64,000 nt of DNA from Alphaproteobacteria bacterium (GCA_018222865.1 JAAEZM010000002.1:1-64000); one strand, 5' to 3'. Shown: positions 44,098 to 53,798, numbered from the stretch's first letter. The notes: generated by a model from the letters alone, not told the origin. Translations and numbers: made by a program.

Positions 44098-45486
44098 TTA
44101 GCGCTTCATTCGGATCGCTTCATCGAGCATCTCATCAGCCGTGGTGATGATTTTCGAGGAAGCGGAGTAGGCGCGCTGGGTGGTGATCAGCGTCGTGAAT
44201 TCCGAAGCCAGATCGACATTGGAATTTTCAAGAGTGGCTGCGGCGATGGTTCCGGCAGAACCAAGGCCCGGCGTGTTCAGCGTGTATGTGCCCGATTCCG
44301 GGGTAACGGTGTAAGTGCCGCCGGACTGGGCTTGCAGGCCATCCGGGTTCGCAAAGGTCGCAACCGGGACCTGATAGACCGGGCGGATTATCCCGTTGGA
44401 GAATTTCGCGAAGACAAAGCCTTCATCATCCACTTCAACACCCGCGAAGTTACCGTAGGCGGTACCATTCACATTGGTCGACTCCAGGGTGGACGGGCTA
44501 TCATACTGCGTAAACCCGCCTGGATCGTTCGGATCACCGAAGTCGATTTCAATGGACTGTGCCGCAACACCCGTTGCTGCGGACCACTGGAATTCCGTCG
44601 CGCCGAGTGGCGCGGCGTTTGTGGAGTCGAGGAAGTTCAACGTGGTCGGCAAGGTGGTGTTTGCCGTGTCCAGGCGACCCTGTGTGTCGAAGGCAACTAC
44701 GCCGGTCAGCATCTGGCCATCGAGCAAGGTCGCGCCGGTGGTCACATCGGTGGCCGGATCCATGTGGATCTCTGCATGCCACTGGTTCGGCGTTGCGCTC
44801 TTCAGCATGGAGATAGTCAGCGTACGTACGCCACCCTGGCTATCGTAGAAAGGAACGGAGCGCTGGAAGTCCGGCGTGACCGTGCCTGACGCCATATTGG
44901 TGGCAGAGGCGGTCGGGTCATAGGTCGCTTCTTGCGCGGACACTGTCTGGCTCGCCAAGAGGTTGGCGTTGATGCCCATGATCGAGGTCGGTTCAGCAGC
45001 ACCACCGATAGAGGACAGGTTGATCGTTTCCAGCGTGTTCAGATCGGAGGGGTTGACCGGGACGCTGCCATCCTGAGCAACCGGCCAGCCGGCCAGATAA
45101 TATCCGGCGGAGTTGCGCAGGAAGCCTTCACTGTCGGCGACGAATGAGCCGGCACGCGTAAAGGCGACCGGATCTGCGCTCGTTGCGTCCGCGCTTTCGC
45201 GAACAACAAACATGCCGTTACCGGCAATTGCGAGATCGGTTGCGGAGGTCGTACCGGTCAGAAGACCCGCGGTGGAAATGTTCAGATTGGTCCGCGAATT
45301 GACGCCAGCAGCGGTGTAATTGCTGCCGTCGCCGCCGCGACTGTCATACATTGGCGTAAAGACCGCATTGGCACGCTTATAGCCAACGGTATTCACGTTC
45401 GCGATATTGTCCGACACGGCGGCCAGAGCGGAAGAGTTCGAAATCAGACCGGAAGCGCCGGCCAGTAACGCGGAATTGATGCTCAT
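44098..45486 (-). CDS. flgE: Flagellar hook protein FlgE
   Basis: A 462-residue hook subunit. The N-terminal D0 motif SDNIANVNTVGYKRANAVF, the middle domains with GNGMFVV, and the C-terminal ANSN-like region YSASSKIITTADEMLDEAIRMKR match the rod/hook family. AAGGAG lies about six bases upstream. It is polymerised under FlgD, whose gene is 98 bases upstream; the gap has only a weak sigma-54-like match. In Caulobacter, FlgE assembly switches on later flagellar genes through FlbD. Confidence 0.94.
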   Translation of the reverse strand: MSINSALLAGASGLISNSSALAAVSDNIANVNTVGYKRANAVFTPMYDSRGGDGSNYTAAGVNSRTNLNISTAGLLTGTTSATDLAIAGNGMFVVRESADATSADPVAFTRAGSFVADSEGFLRNSAGYYLAGWPVAQDGSVPVNPSDLNTLETINLSSIGGAAEPTSIMGINANLLASQTVSAQEATYDPTASATNMASGTVTPDFQRSVPFYDSQGGVRTLTISMLKSATPNQWHAEIHMDPATDVTTGATLLDGQMLTGVVAFDTQGRLDTANTTLPTTLNFLDSTNAAPLGATEFQWSAATGVAAQSIEIDFGDPNDPGGFTQYDSPSTLESTNVNGTAYGNFAGVEVDDEGFVFAKFSNGIIRPVYQVPVATFANPDGLQAQSGGTYTVTPESGTYTLNTPGLGSAGTIAAATLENSNVDLASEFTTLITTQRAYSASSKIITTADEMLDEAIRMKR

Positions 45487-45584
45487 TGCATGCTCCTTAC
45501 GTTTTCAAAACAAAAGGGAGCTTTCTGCTTGTGGTGGACCGGAATGCCGTTCTGGCGTCCGGGGTCAGGCCGGCGGCCTGAAAT

Positions 45585-46256
45585 TTATGTGCTGGTTTGG
45601 TCTTCCTGAACGGCCAACACAGAGGAGAGCGGGACGCGAACATCGCCCATCTCGACAACGACTTCAGCACCGGACAGGTCGACGCCGGTAACGCGTGAAG
45701 TCGCAAGGATTTCAGGATTGACGCTATTGCCATCACTATCGACGGCGAGGACTTCCAGCGAATAGACGCCGTCAGGCATCTCAGCGCCAGCCGCGTCGCG
45801 ACCATCCCAAATAAAGTCATAGGTTCCAGTGGAGCTCTCGCCAGTGGCTCGGAAGACCTCGCGATCTTCAGAGTCGCGGACAATGAGCGTGGTGCCGGTC
45901 GAGTCTTCCGGCAGGGTGTATGCCCATTTGGCTTCACCCGCGCTCAATGTCGTTTCTGGCGTGGTCGCCAGGCCGGTTCGGCCGATATAGCTGACTGCGG
46001 ACGCCTGGGCGGCTGCGGACTGCAGGAGCAAGAGGCTTTCCAAATGCTCATTCTGCTGAATCTGCTGCTCGACATTTGAGAACTGCACCAGCTGGTTCAC
46101 GAACTCGTTGGAGTCCTGCGGGTTCAGCGGGTCCTGGTTCTTCATCTGCTCGGTCAGCAGGGTCAGGAACATGTCGAAATTATTCGAAAGCGATGTCCGC
46201 TGCGCCTGAAGCGCGCTGCTGGCTGTCGAATTGGTTGCTCCTACGGCATCAACCAT
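45585..46256 (-). CDS. flgD: Hook-capping protein FlgD
   Basis: A 223-residue protein. The N-terminal FlgD motif FLTLLTEQMKNQDPLNPQDSNE with EFVNQLVQFSNVEQQ is at about 30-70. A FlgD-Ig-like domain (GTYDFIWDGRDAAGAEMPDGVYS) follows. It caps the growing hook so that FlgE adds below it. It lies nine bases downstream of fliK, indicating one transcript. Confidence 0.95.
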   Translation of the reverse strand: MVDAVGATNSTASSALQAQRTSLSNNFDMFLTLLTEQMKNQDPLNPQDSNEFVNQLVQFSNVEQQIQQNEHLESLLLLQSAAAQASAVSYIGRTGLATTPETTLSAGEAKWAYTLPEDSTGTTLIVRDSEDREVFRATGESSTGTYDFIWDGRDAAGAEMPDGVYSLEVLAVDSDGNSVNPEILATSRVTGVDLSGAEVVVEMGDVRVPLSSVLAVQEDQTST

Positions 46257-46265
46257 TGTCTACTC

Positions 46266-48485
46266 CTAAATCAGCACATCGACGCGATCACGCGCGCCGG
46301 CGAGGCGGAAGCCATAAGCCGTCGGGGCGTCGGTCTGCGCAGCTGTGCTGTCGTCAAAATCAAGGAAATCGCCGGTCTCATAGACAGGCAGGGCGTCCGA
46401 TGCGTCCTCATCGAATCCGCTTTGATCGGCATTGTCGCTGAGCTCGAAGCTCAGTCCGTTTTCATCGAGTTCCAGTCCGGCATCATTGAGGGCCCGCTCC
46501 AGATCACGTGCGGCGCGCTGAAGTTCCGCCAGCGTATCCGCGCGCTCGACGCTCAGATAGGCCTGCACCCGGTTATCGCCGGACATTTCCAGGCGGACAT
46601 CCACCCGGCCCAGCTCGGCTGGGTCGAGTCGGATCTCGAACACGCGATTGCCATTATTGAACCGCTTGGCGATCTGGCCTGCCAGGTTCTGTGCAGAATG
46701 CGGTGTGAAGCGCGCCAGCTCATTACCAGCGCGTTCGGCTCCCGTCTGACCCGGGGCTCTGGCGACGGAGAGTTCCGGGTCAAGGCTTACACTTGGATCA
46801 CTGAACATGCTCGCGGCGCTGTCCTGCGGCTGTGTGGTAAGCGGTGGCAGGGGCTGCGGTGCGGGCTCGCCAAGTCGGAGTTCAGGCGGGGTTCCTGTTG
46901 GCGACGTCCCGGTCGCTGCGGTGGTATTGCTCGCGGCTGGGCTCGACTGGGCCGTGGCCTGTGTGCCGGACGATGTGCTCGACGCAGTCACGCCGCTGGA
47001 CCCTGTCGCGCCAGAGGCATTCGCCTGATTGCGTTCAACGCGCTGAGCCAGTTGAGCGCCGGGTGTCTGTGCCATCGCGCTCGAATTAAGCGCAGCAGCC
47101 TGATTGCTATCCACCGGGGCGGGCTGCTGCATCGCAGGTGGAGCCGTATTTGGCTGCGCGGACTGGCCAGCTGGTTGAGATGATGGCGCAGTATTCGACT
47201 GAGCGGGCGCTGCTTTCGCCGCCTTGGAGAGTGGAGCGGTCGCCTGCGGTTCAGTTTTTACCAGATTGGCGAACTCATTGGCGCGTATTGCCTCAGCTGA
47301 GTCCGAACTCCCTGTTAGAGCAGAACTACCCGGAGCAGATTCAGGTGTGGCGCTCGCAGCGGATTGCGGCGCGGTATTATGCGATTGTGCTGCATCCGGG
47401 GCGGGTGATGTGATCGCCGGAGCGATTGGCGCAGTTGGAGCAGTTGGTGTCGATGCCTGCACCGGCGCCTGTGAGCCTGTTGAGGCTGGAGCCGGTGAGG
47501 CCGGATCCTGGACGACCGGTGCAGTCGGAGCTTGGCCGGGTGTGACCGAGCCGGGTGGGGTCTGTGCCCGCGGATTGGAGGCTGCCGCCGAGACGGCAGT
47601 CGCGATGTTCTGACTGGATGGGTCAGCCGGCGCCTGACCATTCGCCAACGCTGCGACATCAATCTGATTGCTTGGCGCCTCAGGCTTGCTGATGGTTCGC
47701 GCATTCGAGATCAGCTCGGCGAGCTGCACCTCATCGACAACTACATCCGACGCCGAGGCCGCTGCGCGACCGGCCGGATCCACCATGGCGTTTGTATTCG
47801 GTTGAGCCTGAGCGGCCGGAGATCCGCTTTCCTGGTTCCGTGCTGTTGTAGGCGCTGCAGCGACCCCTGTCTCAGGCGTGGTCGCGGCCGAAGCCGTTTG
47901 GGCGGCGTTTTCACCAGATCCGGCAGTGGTTGCAGCTTCAACCGGTACCGATGACGTGTTGGCACCAGTCCGGGCAGGCGCGTTGGCCGCCGCTGCCACA
48001 GCTTGTGTCTGTGAGAGCGGGGCTGGCTGGGCTGGAACTTGTGACTGTTGTTCAACGGCCTGGGTCGAGCTTGTAGCTCGCTGAGACGTACTAGGCTCGC
48101 TGGCAGACGGCGTCGCGGCTGCCACCATGTCTTCGAGCGTCGTGATCGTCCTTGATCCAGCTGGCGCCGGCGCCACCGAGGTGGACGCGTCTCCGCCCGC
48201 AGCCACGGTCTGTTGGCCGGTTGGGTCAGTCGTTATGGCCGGGTCATTCGAAATGCTGGCGGGTAGCGGGCGCTGGCTGGCGGCCGTCACCACTTGAACC
48301 ATGCCATCAAAATCACCGGAGAAGTTGTTGGCATTTTCGCTGGTATTTACGCCTGTATTAGACGTGTTCGTTTGAGCCCCCGCAGCATTGGTGCCGGGTG
48401 TAACGCCAGGGGTGCCACCATTGGCAGCGCCGGTCGCTTGGCCGGGGCTGGTCATGAAGGTCGCGCTCATCAAAACTGACTGCAT
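46266..48485 (-). CDS. fliK: Flagellar hook-length control protein FliK
   Basis: A 739-residue protein, longer than the 400-500 residues common for FliK. Residues ~1-600 are disordered, rich in Ala, Pro, Thr, Ser and Gln with few charges. The C-terminal Flg_hook domain (about 610-715: NRVFEIRLDPAELGRVDVRL, VQAYLSVERADTLAELQ) is the switch that interacts with FlhB to stop hook-substrate export. The long low-complexity arm fits the ruler model, in which length sets hook length. It starts the fliK-flgD(-flgE) unit behind a sigma-54 promoter at 48545-48559. Confidence 0.9.
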   Translation of the reverse strand: MQSVLMSATFMTSPGQATGAANGGTPGVTPGTNAAGAQTNTSNTGVNTSENANNFSGDFDGMVQVVTAASQRPLPASISNDPAITTDPTGQQTVAAGGDASTSVAPAPAGSRTITTLEDMVAAATPSASEPSTSQRATSSTQAVEQQSQVPAQPAPLSQTQAVAAAANAPARTGANTSSVPVEAATTAGSGENAAQTASAATTPETGVAAAPTTARNQESGSPAAQAQPNTNAMVDPAGRAAASASDVVVDEVQLAELISNARTISKPEAPSNQIDVAALANGQAPADPSSQNIATAVSAAASNPRAQTPPGSVTPGQAPTAPVVQDPASPAPASTGSQAPVQASTPTAPTAPIAPAITSPAPDAAQSHNTAPQSAASATPESAPGSSALTGSSDSAEAIRANEFANLVKTEPQATAPLSKAAKAAPAQSNTAPSSQPAGQSAQPNTAPPAMQQPAPVDSNQAAALNSSAMAQTPGAQLAQRVERNQANASGATGSSGVTASSTSSGTQATAQSSPAASNTTAATGTSPTGTPPELRLGEPAPQPLPPLTTQPQDSAASMFSDPSVSLDPELSVARAPGQTGAERAGNELARFTPHSAQNLAGQIAKRFNNGNRVFEIRLDPAELGRVDVRLEMSGDNRVQAYLSVERADTLAELQRAARDLERALNDAGLELDENGLSFELSDNADQSGFDEDASDALPVYETGDFLDFDDSTAAQTDAPTAYGFRLAGARDRVDVLI

Positions 48486-48544
48486 TGTCTGCCTGTCTAC
48501 CGTAACTCATTGCGCACGCCGGGCGTGCCTTGGCCTGGTTATCC

Positions 48545-48559
48545 GCAAGTGGTGTGCCA
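48545..48559 (-). promoter_or_regulatory. Sigma-54 promoter of the fliK operon
   Basis: On the minus strand the sequence reads TGGCACACCACTTGC, an exact match to TGGCAC-N5-TTGC. The predicted start lies about 12 bases past the -12 element near 48533, some 48 bases before the fliK ATG. FlbD is the expected activator. Confidence 0.85.
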
Positions 48560-48913
48560 TTTGGAAATAGGCGTAAAATATTGAATTAATGAATTAATTT
48601 GCTGGTAATAACTCTAGATGCCGGTTTCTGCCCGGCGTTTTCTGCCGCCTGGTGGGCGGATCCTGCCGGGCCATAAACACGCCCCCGATCCGCGAGTTTC
48701 GCGAGCTCGCCGAAGCACGGTTTTCCGGAATCTCGGACCAGAGTTCCGCCGGCGATGCCAATTGGCCCGTGGCTTGCGATTAACTCTGTAGGGCGCGATT
48801 GCGAGCGCCGAGAAAGATTTTGTGAAAACGCATGAAAAACGCAATGAAAACATATGCTAGCGCCGGGTTTGAGGTGAGCGGCTTGAGCGGCAAACCCGGG
48901 TTTGCGCTGGGCA

Positions 48914-48928
48914 AGGCTTGCCGGTTGC
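48914..48928 (+). promoter_or_regulatory. Candidate sigma-54 promoter of flgK
   Basis: AGGCTTGCCGGTTGC has the GG and GC at the proper 10-base interval and an exact TTGC, but three mismatches in the -24 half. It lies 55 bases before the flgK start. Confidence 0.35.
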
Positions 48929-48983
48929 GCGGCATATTTGTCCGTTCCGGGCCTGCGTACATGCGGTGCGAAGGGAGTCAGTC

Positions 48984-51122
48984 ATGTCGCTGAGCGGTGT
49001 TCTAGGCAATGCCCTTTCCGGCCTTAAAGCCAGCCAGGTGGGTTTGCAGACAGCCTCCAATAATGTCGCGAACGTCAACACGCCCGGCTATGCGCGGACA
49101 GAGGCCAATCTGGTAGCGGCCAATATCGGCGGTACCTCGATGGGTGTTGCTGTTGAAGGCATTAAGCGTATTACCGATGCCTTTTTGCAGCAGAGCTCCA
49201 TGCGCTCCATCAGCAGCTATGGCGCTGCCAGCGCAGTTTCGACGGCGCTCGACCGTCTGCAATCGCAGTTCGGTGGACTGGATGATGCCGGATCGATGTT
49301 CTCGCGGATGAACAAGGTCTTCGAAAGCATCGCACAGGCCAGTGTTGATCCAAGCGAATCCGTTGCGCGTCTCTCCGTGACGTCCAATATCGAATCCTTC
49401 CTGATGGAAGCGGACCGGCTTTCCGTTGAAATCCAGAGCCAGCGCCGTGAAGCCGATGCGCAGATTTCTACCACCGTCTCGCGCATCAATGACATCATCA
49501 ATGAGATGTTCCAGTTGAACCAGAGTGTTCAGAGTGTTGCATCGGCTGGTGGTGACACATCAGGGGCTGCAAACCGCCAGTCCGAACTGCTTGATGAGCT
49601 TTCGCAATATATGGACATTCGGGCCAATACGAGCGCGGATGGACGGGTCACGCTGCGGACCGGCAATGGTGTTCTGCTGATGGACAGCTATCCGCTGGAA
49701 GTCAGCTATAGCGGTGCGGGTACAGGGGCTTATGCCACCGACTATAGCCGCATTTATGCTGTGAGCCCGAACGGGCAGCAGGTTGAACTCGACTCCAATA
49801 TCACGAGCGGCGAGCTCAAGGGGCTGCTCCAGCTCCGCGATGTTGACTTGCCGAATACGGCGGAAGAGCTGGCAGAGGCGGTCTCCGGTTTCGCAGATGC
49901 CTTGAACGCAGCTCACAATGAGTCCGCATCTTATCCGGCGCCACAAACCCTGACCGGTCGCAATACCGGCCTGGAAGCCACGGACCTGCACAATTTCACC
50001 GGTGCGACAACGCTGGCCGTCACCGATAATGCGGGCGCCTTGGTCAGCCGGATCGATATCGACTTTGATGCGGGTACATACTCCGTCGATGGCGGCGGCG
50101 CTGTCGCTTTTGGCAATACGGTCAATGATGTTGTGACCGCCATCAACACGGCGCTGGGCGCCAATGGCTCCGCCTCATTCACCAATGGTGTCTTGTCGGT
50201 CGGCGCGGCGGCTGCGGCGGAAGGCATATCATTTTTGCAAGACGACACCACGCCGAGTGATCGCGGCGGGCGCGGTTTCTCGCACTTCTTTGGCCTCAAC
50301 GATCTGGTCCGCACGGACACGATTGGCTTTTTTGAAACCGGCATGACCGGCGCGGATGTTCACGGCTTCACCACCGGCCAGGAACTGACATTCCAGGTCG
50401 AGGGGCCGCAAGGTCAGCTGGTCTCCGATATCTCCGTGACCGTGACGGCCGGTCAGACCTTCAATGATGTCATCAACGATTTGAACAATGCGGCGAGCGG
50501 CGTTGGCCGTTATGTCAGTTTCAGCCTCGATGCTTCAGGCCGTATCGTCCAGTCCGTGCAGCCGGGCTATGAGGCTTATTCTGTCAAGTTGACTGATGAT
50601 ACGACCGCGCGCGCTTCAACAGGCGTTTCCATGTCGAACTTGCTCGGAATGAGCTTGTCGGCGCGCGCTGATCGGGCGTCCAACTTCTATGTTGATCCGA
50701 CTGTGCGCGGGAATGGAAACCGCCTCGCATTGGGGAAGCTGGACATTGATGGTGCGACCGTCGCGGGCGATACGGTCCTGGCGATCGGTGATAATCGCGG
50801 CGGACTGGAGTTGCAGCGTGCATTCTCGAACACCCGCACCTTCGACACTGCCGGGACAATCTCGCGAACGGATTCAAGTGTTCAGAACTTCATGGCGCGC
50901 TTTGCCGGTACAGTCGGCGCCCGCGCTTCCAGAGCAGAAGACGATATGCTCTCCACACAGGTCATAATGCAGACCGCCGCTCAGAAGCGCTCGGATCTTG
51001 AGGGCGTCAATCTGGATGAAGAGCTGGCTGCAATGACCATGTTCCAGCAGTCCTATAATGCATCAGCCCGGCTCCTGCAGGCCGCGGAGGAGATGATGCA
51101 GACCCTGCTTAGCTCGATCTAG
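48984..51122 (+). CDS. flgK: Flagellar hook-associated protein 1 FlgK
   Basis: A 712-residue hook-filament junction protein. The N-terminal D0 motif QTASNNVANVNTPGYARTEA (about residues 22-41) and the C-terminal helix LDEELAAMTMFQQSYNASAR match the FlgK family; the middle is variable. ATG 48984 has GGGAG six bases upstream, which decides it against a longer frame from 48918. It is followed after twelve bases by flgL. Confidence 0.95.
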   Translation: MSLSGVLGNALSGLKASQVGLQTASNNVANVNTPGYARTEANLVAANIGGTSMGVAVEGIKRITDAFLQQSSMRSISSYGAASAVSTALDRLQSQFGGLDDAGSMFSRMNKVFESIAQASVDPSESVARLSVTSNIESFLMEADRLSVEIQSQRREADAQISTTVSRINDIINEMFQLNQSVQSVASAGGDTSGAANRQSELLDELSQYMDIRANTSADGRVTLRTGNGVLLMDSYPLEVSYSGAGTGAYATDYSRIYAVSPNGQQVELDSNITSGELKGLLQLRDVDLPNTAEELAEAVSGFADALNAAHNESASYPAPQTLTGRNTGLEATDLHNFTGATTLAVTDNAGALVSRIDIDFDAGTYSVDGGGAVAFGNTVNDVVTAINTALGANGSASFTNGVLSVGAAAAAEGISFLQDDTTPSDRGGRGFSHFFGLNDLVRTDTIGFFETGMTGADVHGFTTGQELTFQVEGPQGQLVSDISVTVTAGQTFNDVINDLNNAASGVGRYVSFSLDASGRIVQSVQPGYEAYSVKLTDDTTARASTGVSMSNLLGMSLSARADRASNFYVDPTVRGNGNRLALGKLDIDGATVAGDTVLAIGDNRGGLELQRAFSNTRTFDTAGTISRTDSSVQNFMARFAGTVGARASRAEDDMLSTQVIMQTAAQKRSDLEGVNLDEELAAMTMFQQSYNASARLLQAAEEMMQTLLSSI

Positions 51123-51134
51123 GAGGCCTGACCT

Positions 51135-52049
51135 ATGACACGGATTTCAACCTTCGCTGCAAACCAGGCCGCCCTTGCTGATCTGATGCGTGCACAGCGC
51201 AATGTCTTCGACATGCAACAGCAACTCGTATCTGGCAAAAAGGCGACTGACCTTAAAGGCGTGGGGCACCAGGCCGAGACGCTCACAGCCACCCGCGCCG
51301 CGATTGCACGATCCGAGGCCTTTCAGCAGGCGGGCATTCGCGCCGCCGCGCGTCTTGAAGCTCAGGATACTGCGCTGAACTCCCTCAATGATGCCGCCTC
51401 TAACCTGCGCCTCGCAGCGACCGCCAAAGACGGCAACTACCTCATGTTTGAGGTCGAGAACGCATTCAACGAGGTCGTCAACGCGCTCAATTCCAATCAT
51501 GTCGGATCCTATATTTTCGGAGGGACGCGCTCAGATGTTCCGCCCGTCAATGTCTCCGACATCAACCCGCTTATCCCGCTGAGCTCAGCTGCAGAGGTCT
51601 TCGAGAATAGTGAACGCCTCCCAGCCATGCAGCTTCATAACAATATCTCTGTGGATGTTGGGCTGCTTGCATCGGATGTCGCCACCGATTTGATGGCCGC
51701 CTTTAAAGCCATTGCGGACTTCAATGCCGGTCCCAATGGCCCCTTTGTCCAGCCGATGACCGAGGCCCAGGAAACATTCATCATCGCCGAGGTGGGCAAT
51801 GTCCTGAACGCCATGGATGCGGTCATCACCGCTCAGGGTGAGGCCGGTGCTGCTGCTGCTCAGGTGGACAACCTGCAGACCAGCCATTCTGATCGCCAGG
51901 CCTTCATGGAGCAATTCCTCAGCGATATCGAGGATGCGGACATGGCGGAAACTGCAGCCAATTTCCAGCTCGCTCAAACGGCTCTGGATGTATCTGCGCG
52001 GACTTTCGCCACCCTCTCTGACGTGTCTCTTCTCCCCTTCCTGAGATAG
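51135..52049 (+). CDS. flgL: Flagellar hook-associated protein 3 FlgL
   Basis: A 304-residue protein with flagellin-type D0/D1 helices at both ends: NVFDMQQQLVSGKKATDLKG near the N-terminus and ETAANFQLAQTALDVSARTF at the C-terminus. It forms the second junction ring between hook and filament. GGAGG lies upstream of its start. A GC-rich hairpin right after the stop lacks a T tract, so the end of the transcript is uncertain. Confidence 0.93.
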   Translation: MTRISTFAANQAALADLMRAQRNVFDMQQQLVSGKKATDLKGVGHQAETLTATRAAIARSEAFQQAGIRAAARLEAQDTALNSLNDAASNLRLAATAKDGNYLMFEVENAFNEVVNALNSNHVGSYIFGGTRSDVPPVNVSDINPLIPLSSAAEVFENSERLPAMQLHNNISVDVGLLASDVATDLMAAFKAIADFNAGPNGPFVQPMTEAQETFIIAEVGNVLNAMDAVITAQGEAGAAAAQVDNLQTSHSDRQAFMEQFLSDIEDADMAETAANFQLAQTALDVSARTFATLSDVSLLPFLR

Positions 52050-52132
52050 GCGGGACCGGTTCCCGCAAGGTCCCGCTGGCCCCCGCTCACGACGCTCGCT
52101 AGCTTTGCCTGACAGGAATGGGAGGGACACCC

Positions 52133-52450
52133 ATGGTACGTCAAGACGGCACATCGATCGGCAAACAAATCGCCGGAGCGGTCATTATCGGCTTCGTTGT
52201 TTTTGTCACCCTATTCTTCTTTGTCGCGGCTTCTTTTCTCGCAACCTTGCCCATAGCCTTGGCCGGGGGAGGGATCGCGATTGTGGTCCTTCTGGGCGGC
52301 GTCCAGATCGGAGGCGAAACAATTGGCGGGCTCATTGATGGGGCGTTAGCGCTTACCGCGGAGATCGTCGGCGTCATATTCAGCACTGTATTTGGCATTA
52401 TTGGCGGGATTTTCGCTGCGATCGGCGAGGTGTTTGGCGGGCTGAACTAG
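52133..52450 (+). CDS. Small glycine-rich membrane protein
   Basis: A 105-residue protein with two to three hydrophobic helices (about 12-36, 39-60 and 68-100), rich in Gly, Ala and Ile, without charged motifs. I recognise no family. ATG 52133 has GGAGGG six bases upstream, so it is probably translated; an ATG at 52118 overlaps that site. It lies between flgL and mnmA on the same strand. Confidence 0.5.
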   Translation: MVRQDGTSIGKQIAGAVIIGFVVFVTLFFFVAASFLATLPIALAGGGIAIVVLLGGVQIGGETIGGLIDGALALTAEIVGVIFSTVFGIIGGIFAAIGEVFGGLN

Positions 52451-52545
52451 CCCGGACGCTCTTCCCCTCTTACCCGCTTTCCCTTATATACCCGCCTCCT
52501 TATTGAAACCGTTTGCTGCGGGCCTTGACCCCGCTGGAGGCGAAG

Positions 52546-53760
52546 ATGACGAATATGAATGCCGACGGCGCCCATGCGTCCGTCGATGATCTGCTTTCCC
52601 GTTTGAACTTGTCCGGCGATCCGCTGGGGCTGGGGGGTAACCCGTCAGACCACCGGGTTGTGGTTGCGATGTCCGGCGGAGTCGACAGCTCCGTGACCGC
52701 CGCTTTGCTTCACCATCTCGGCTATGATGTGGTGGGTGTTACCCTGCAGCTCTATGATCATGGCGCCGCGATCCAGAAAAAAGGCGCCTGCTGTGCTGGC
52801 CAGGACATCTATGACGCCAAGCGTGTCGCCGAGGAATGCGGCTTTCCGCACTATGTGCTCGATTATGAAAGCCGTTTCCGCGAAGCCGTGATCGAGGAAT
52901 TCGCCGACACTTATCTGGCGGGCTTTACGCCCATTCCCTGTGTGCGCTGTAACCAGACGGTGAAATTCGCAGACCTCCTGGAAACCGCAAAGCAATTGGG
53001 TGCGGTCTGCATGGCGACGGGGCACTACATCCAGCGCGCCAGCGGTCCCAGCGGTTCCGAGCTCCGACGTGCAGCAGACCAGGGCAAGGACCAGTCCTAT
53101 TTCCTGTTCGCGACGACGCATGATCAACTCGACTTCCTGCGCTTTCCGCTGGGCCATCTCAATAAGGACCAGACGCGCGAACTCGCTGAAGCTTTTGGCC
53201 TGATCGTTGCGGACAAGCCCGACAGCCAGGATATCTGTTTCGTGCCGGAAGGCCGTTATGTCGACATCGTCGAAAAGATCCGCCCCGGGGCCTCGCGCCC
53301 GGGCGAGATTGTGCATGTCGATGGCCGGGTGCTCGGCCGCCATGAAGGCGTTATCCGCTATACGGTTGGCCAGCGCCGCGGGCTTGGCATCGCGGCGGGT
53401 GATCCGCTTTACGTTGTTCGCTTGGATGCAGAGCGCGCGCAGGTCGTTGTCGGCCCGCGCGACGCGCTTGAAGTCGACACGATCCGGCTCAATGACGTCA
53501 ATTGGCTTGGCGATCAGGCCATGGTCGACGGTGCACCGGTGCGCGTGAAGGTTCGCTCGACGCGTCCGCCTGTGCCCGCAGCCCTATCGCTAGACGGCGA
53601 TCAGGTCGGCGTGGTCCTCGCCAAAGGCGAAGAGGGTGTCGCACCGGGCCAGGCCTGCGTCTTCTACTCTCCCGATGATGCAGACCGCGTTCTCGGTGGC
53701 GGCTGGATCGCGTCTACAACCGGCAGGGCTGGAGGTAGCGGTGTGCGCTTGATCGGGTAG
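52546..53760 (+). CDS. mnmA: tRNA-specific 2-thiouridylase MnmA
   Basis: A 404-residue enzyme that thiolates U34 of tRNA-Lys, -Glu and -Gln. An N-terminal PP-loop ATP pyrophosphatase domain has [14 protein letters not shown]. The two catalytic cysteines are in [10 protein letters not shown] and [11 protein letters not shown]-terminal beta-barrel domains follow, with the [16 protein letters not shown] motif. ATG 52546 has GGAGG five bases upstream; the frame opens earlier at 52513 without such a site. Confidence 0.95.
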   Translation: MTNMNADGAHASVDDLLSRLNLSGDPLGLGGNPSDHRVVVAMSGGVDSSVTAALLHHLGYDVVGVTLQLYDHGAAIQKKGACCAGQDIYDAKRVAEECGFPHYVLDYESRFREAVIEEFADTYLAGFTPIPCVRCNQTVKFADLLETAKQLGAVCMATGHYIQRASGPSGSELRRAADQGKDQSYFLFATTHDQLDFLRFPLGHLNKDQTRELAEAFGLIVADKPDSQDICFVPEGRYVDIVEKIRPGASRPGEIVHVDGRVLGRHEGVIRYTVGQRRGLGIAAGDPLYVVRLDAERAQVVVGPRDALEVDTIRLNDVNWLGDQAMVDGAPVRVKVRSTRPPVPAALSLDGDQVGVVLAKGEEGVAPGQACVFYSPDDADRVLGGGWIASTTGRAGGSGVRLIG

Positions 53761-53798
53761 GGCGGCCGGGCCTATGTTTCTCCGCTGAAGGGGGAAGC

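Larger units (their letters stand above)
48486..48983. promoter_or_regulatory. Divergent fliK/flgK regulatory region
   Basis: A 498-base intergenic region without a gene. From left to right: the fliK sigma-54 promoter (48545-48559), an IHF-like site (48574-48586, minus strand ATTCAATATTTTA, one mismatch to WATCAANNNNTTR), an AT-rich tract with the 8-base tandem repeat GAATTAAT at 48583-48598, four TGCC(C)G motifs (48619, 48629, 48643, 48664), a perfect palindrome GCAAACCCGGGTTTGC at 48890-48905, and a weaker sigma-54-like sequence (48914-48928) before flgK. The layout of promoter, bend site and upstream repeats matches Caulobacter FlbD-controlled promoters. Confidence 0.6.

Noticed and set aside
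48901-48921. Second sigma-54 alignment before flgK
   Set aside because: TGGGCAAGGCTTGC has the GG and GC one base too close, which is not tolerated by sigma-54.
52050-52082. GC-rich hairpin after flgL as a terminator
   Set aside because: GCGGGACC and GGTCCCGC can pair, but no T tract follows, so an intrinsic terminator is not supported.
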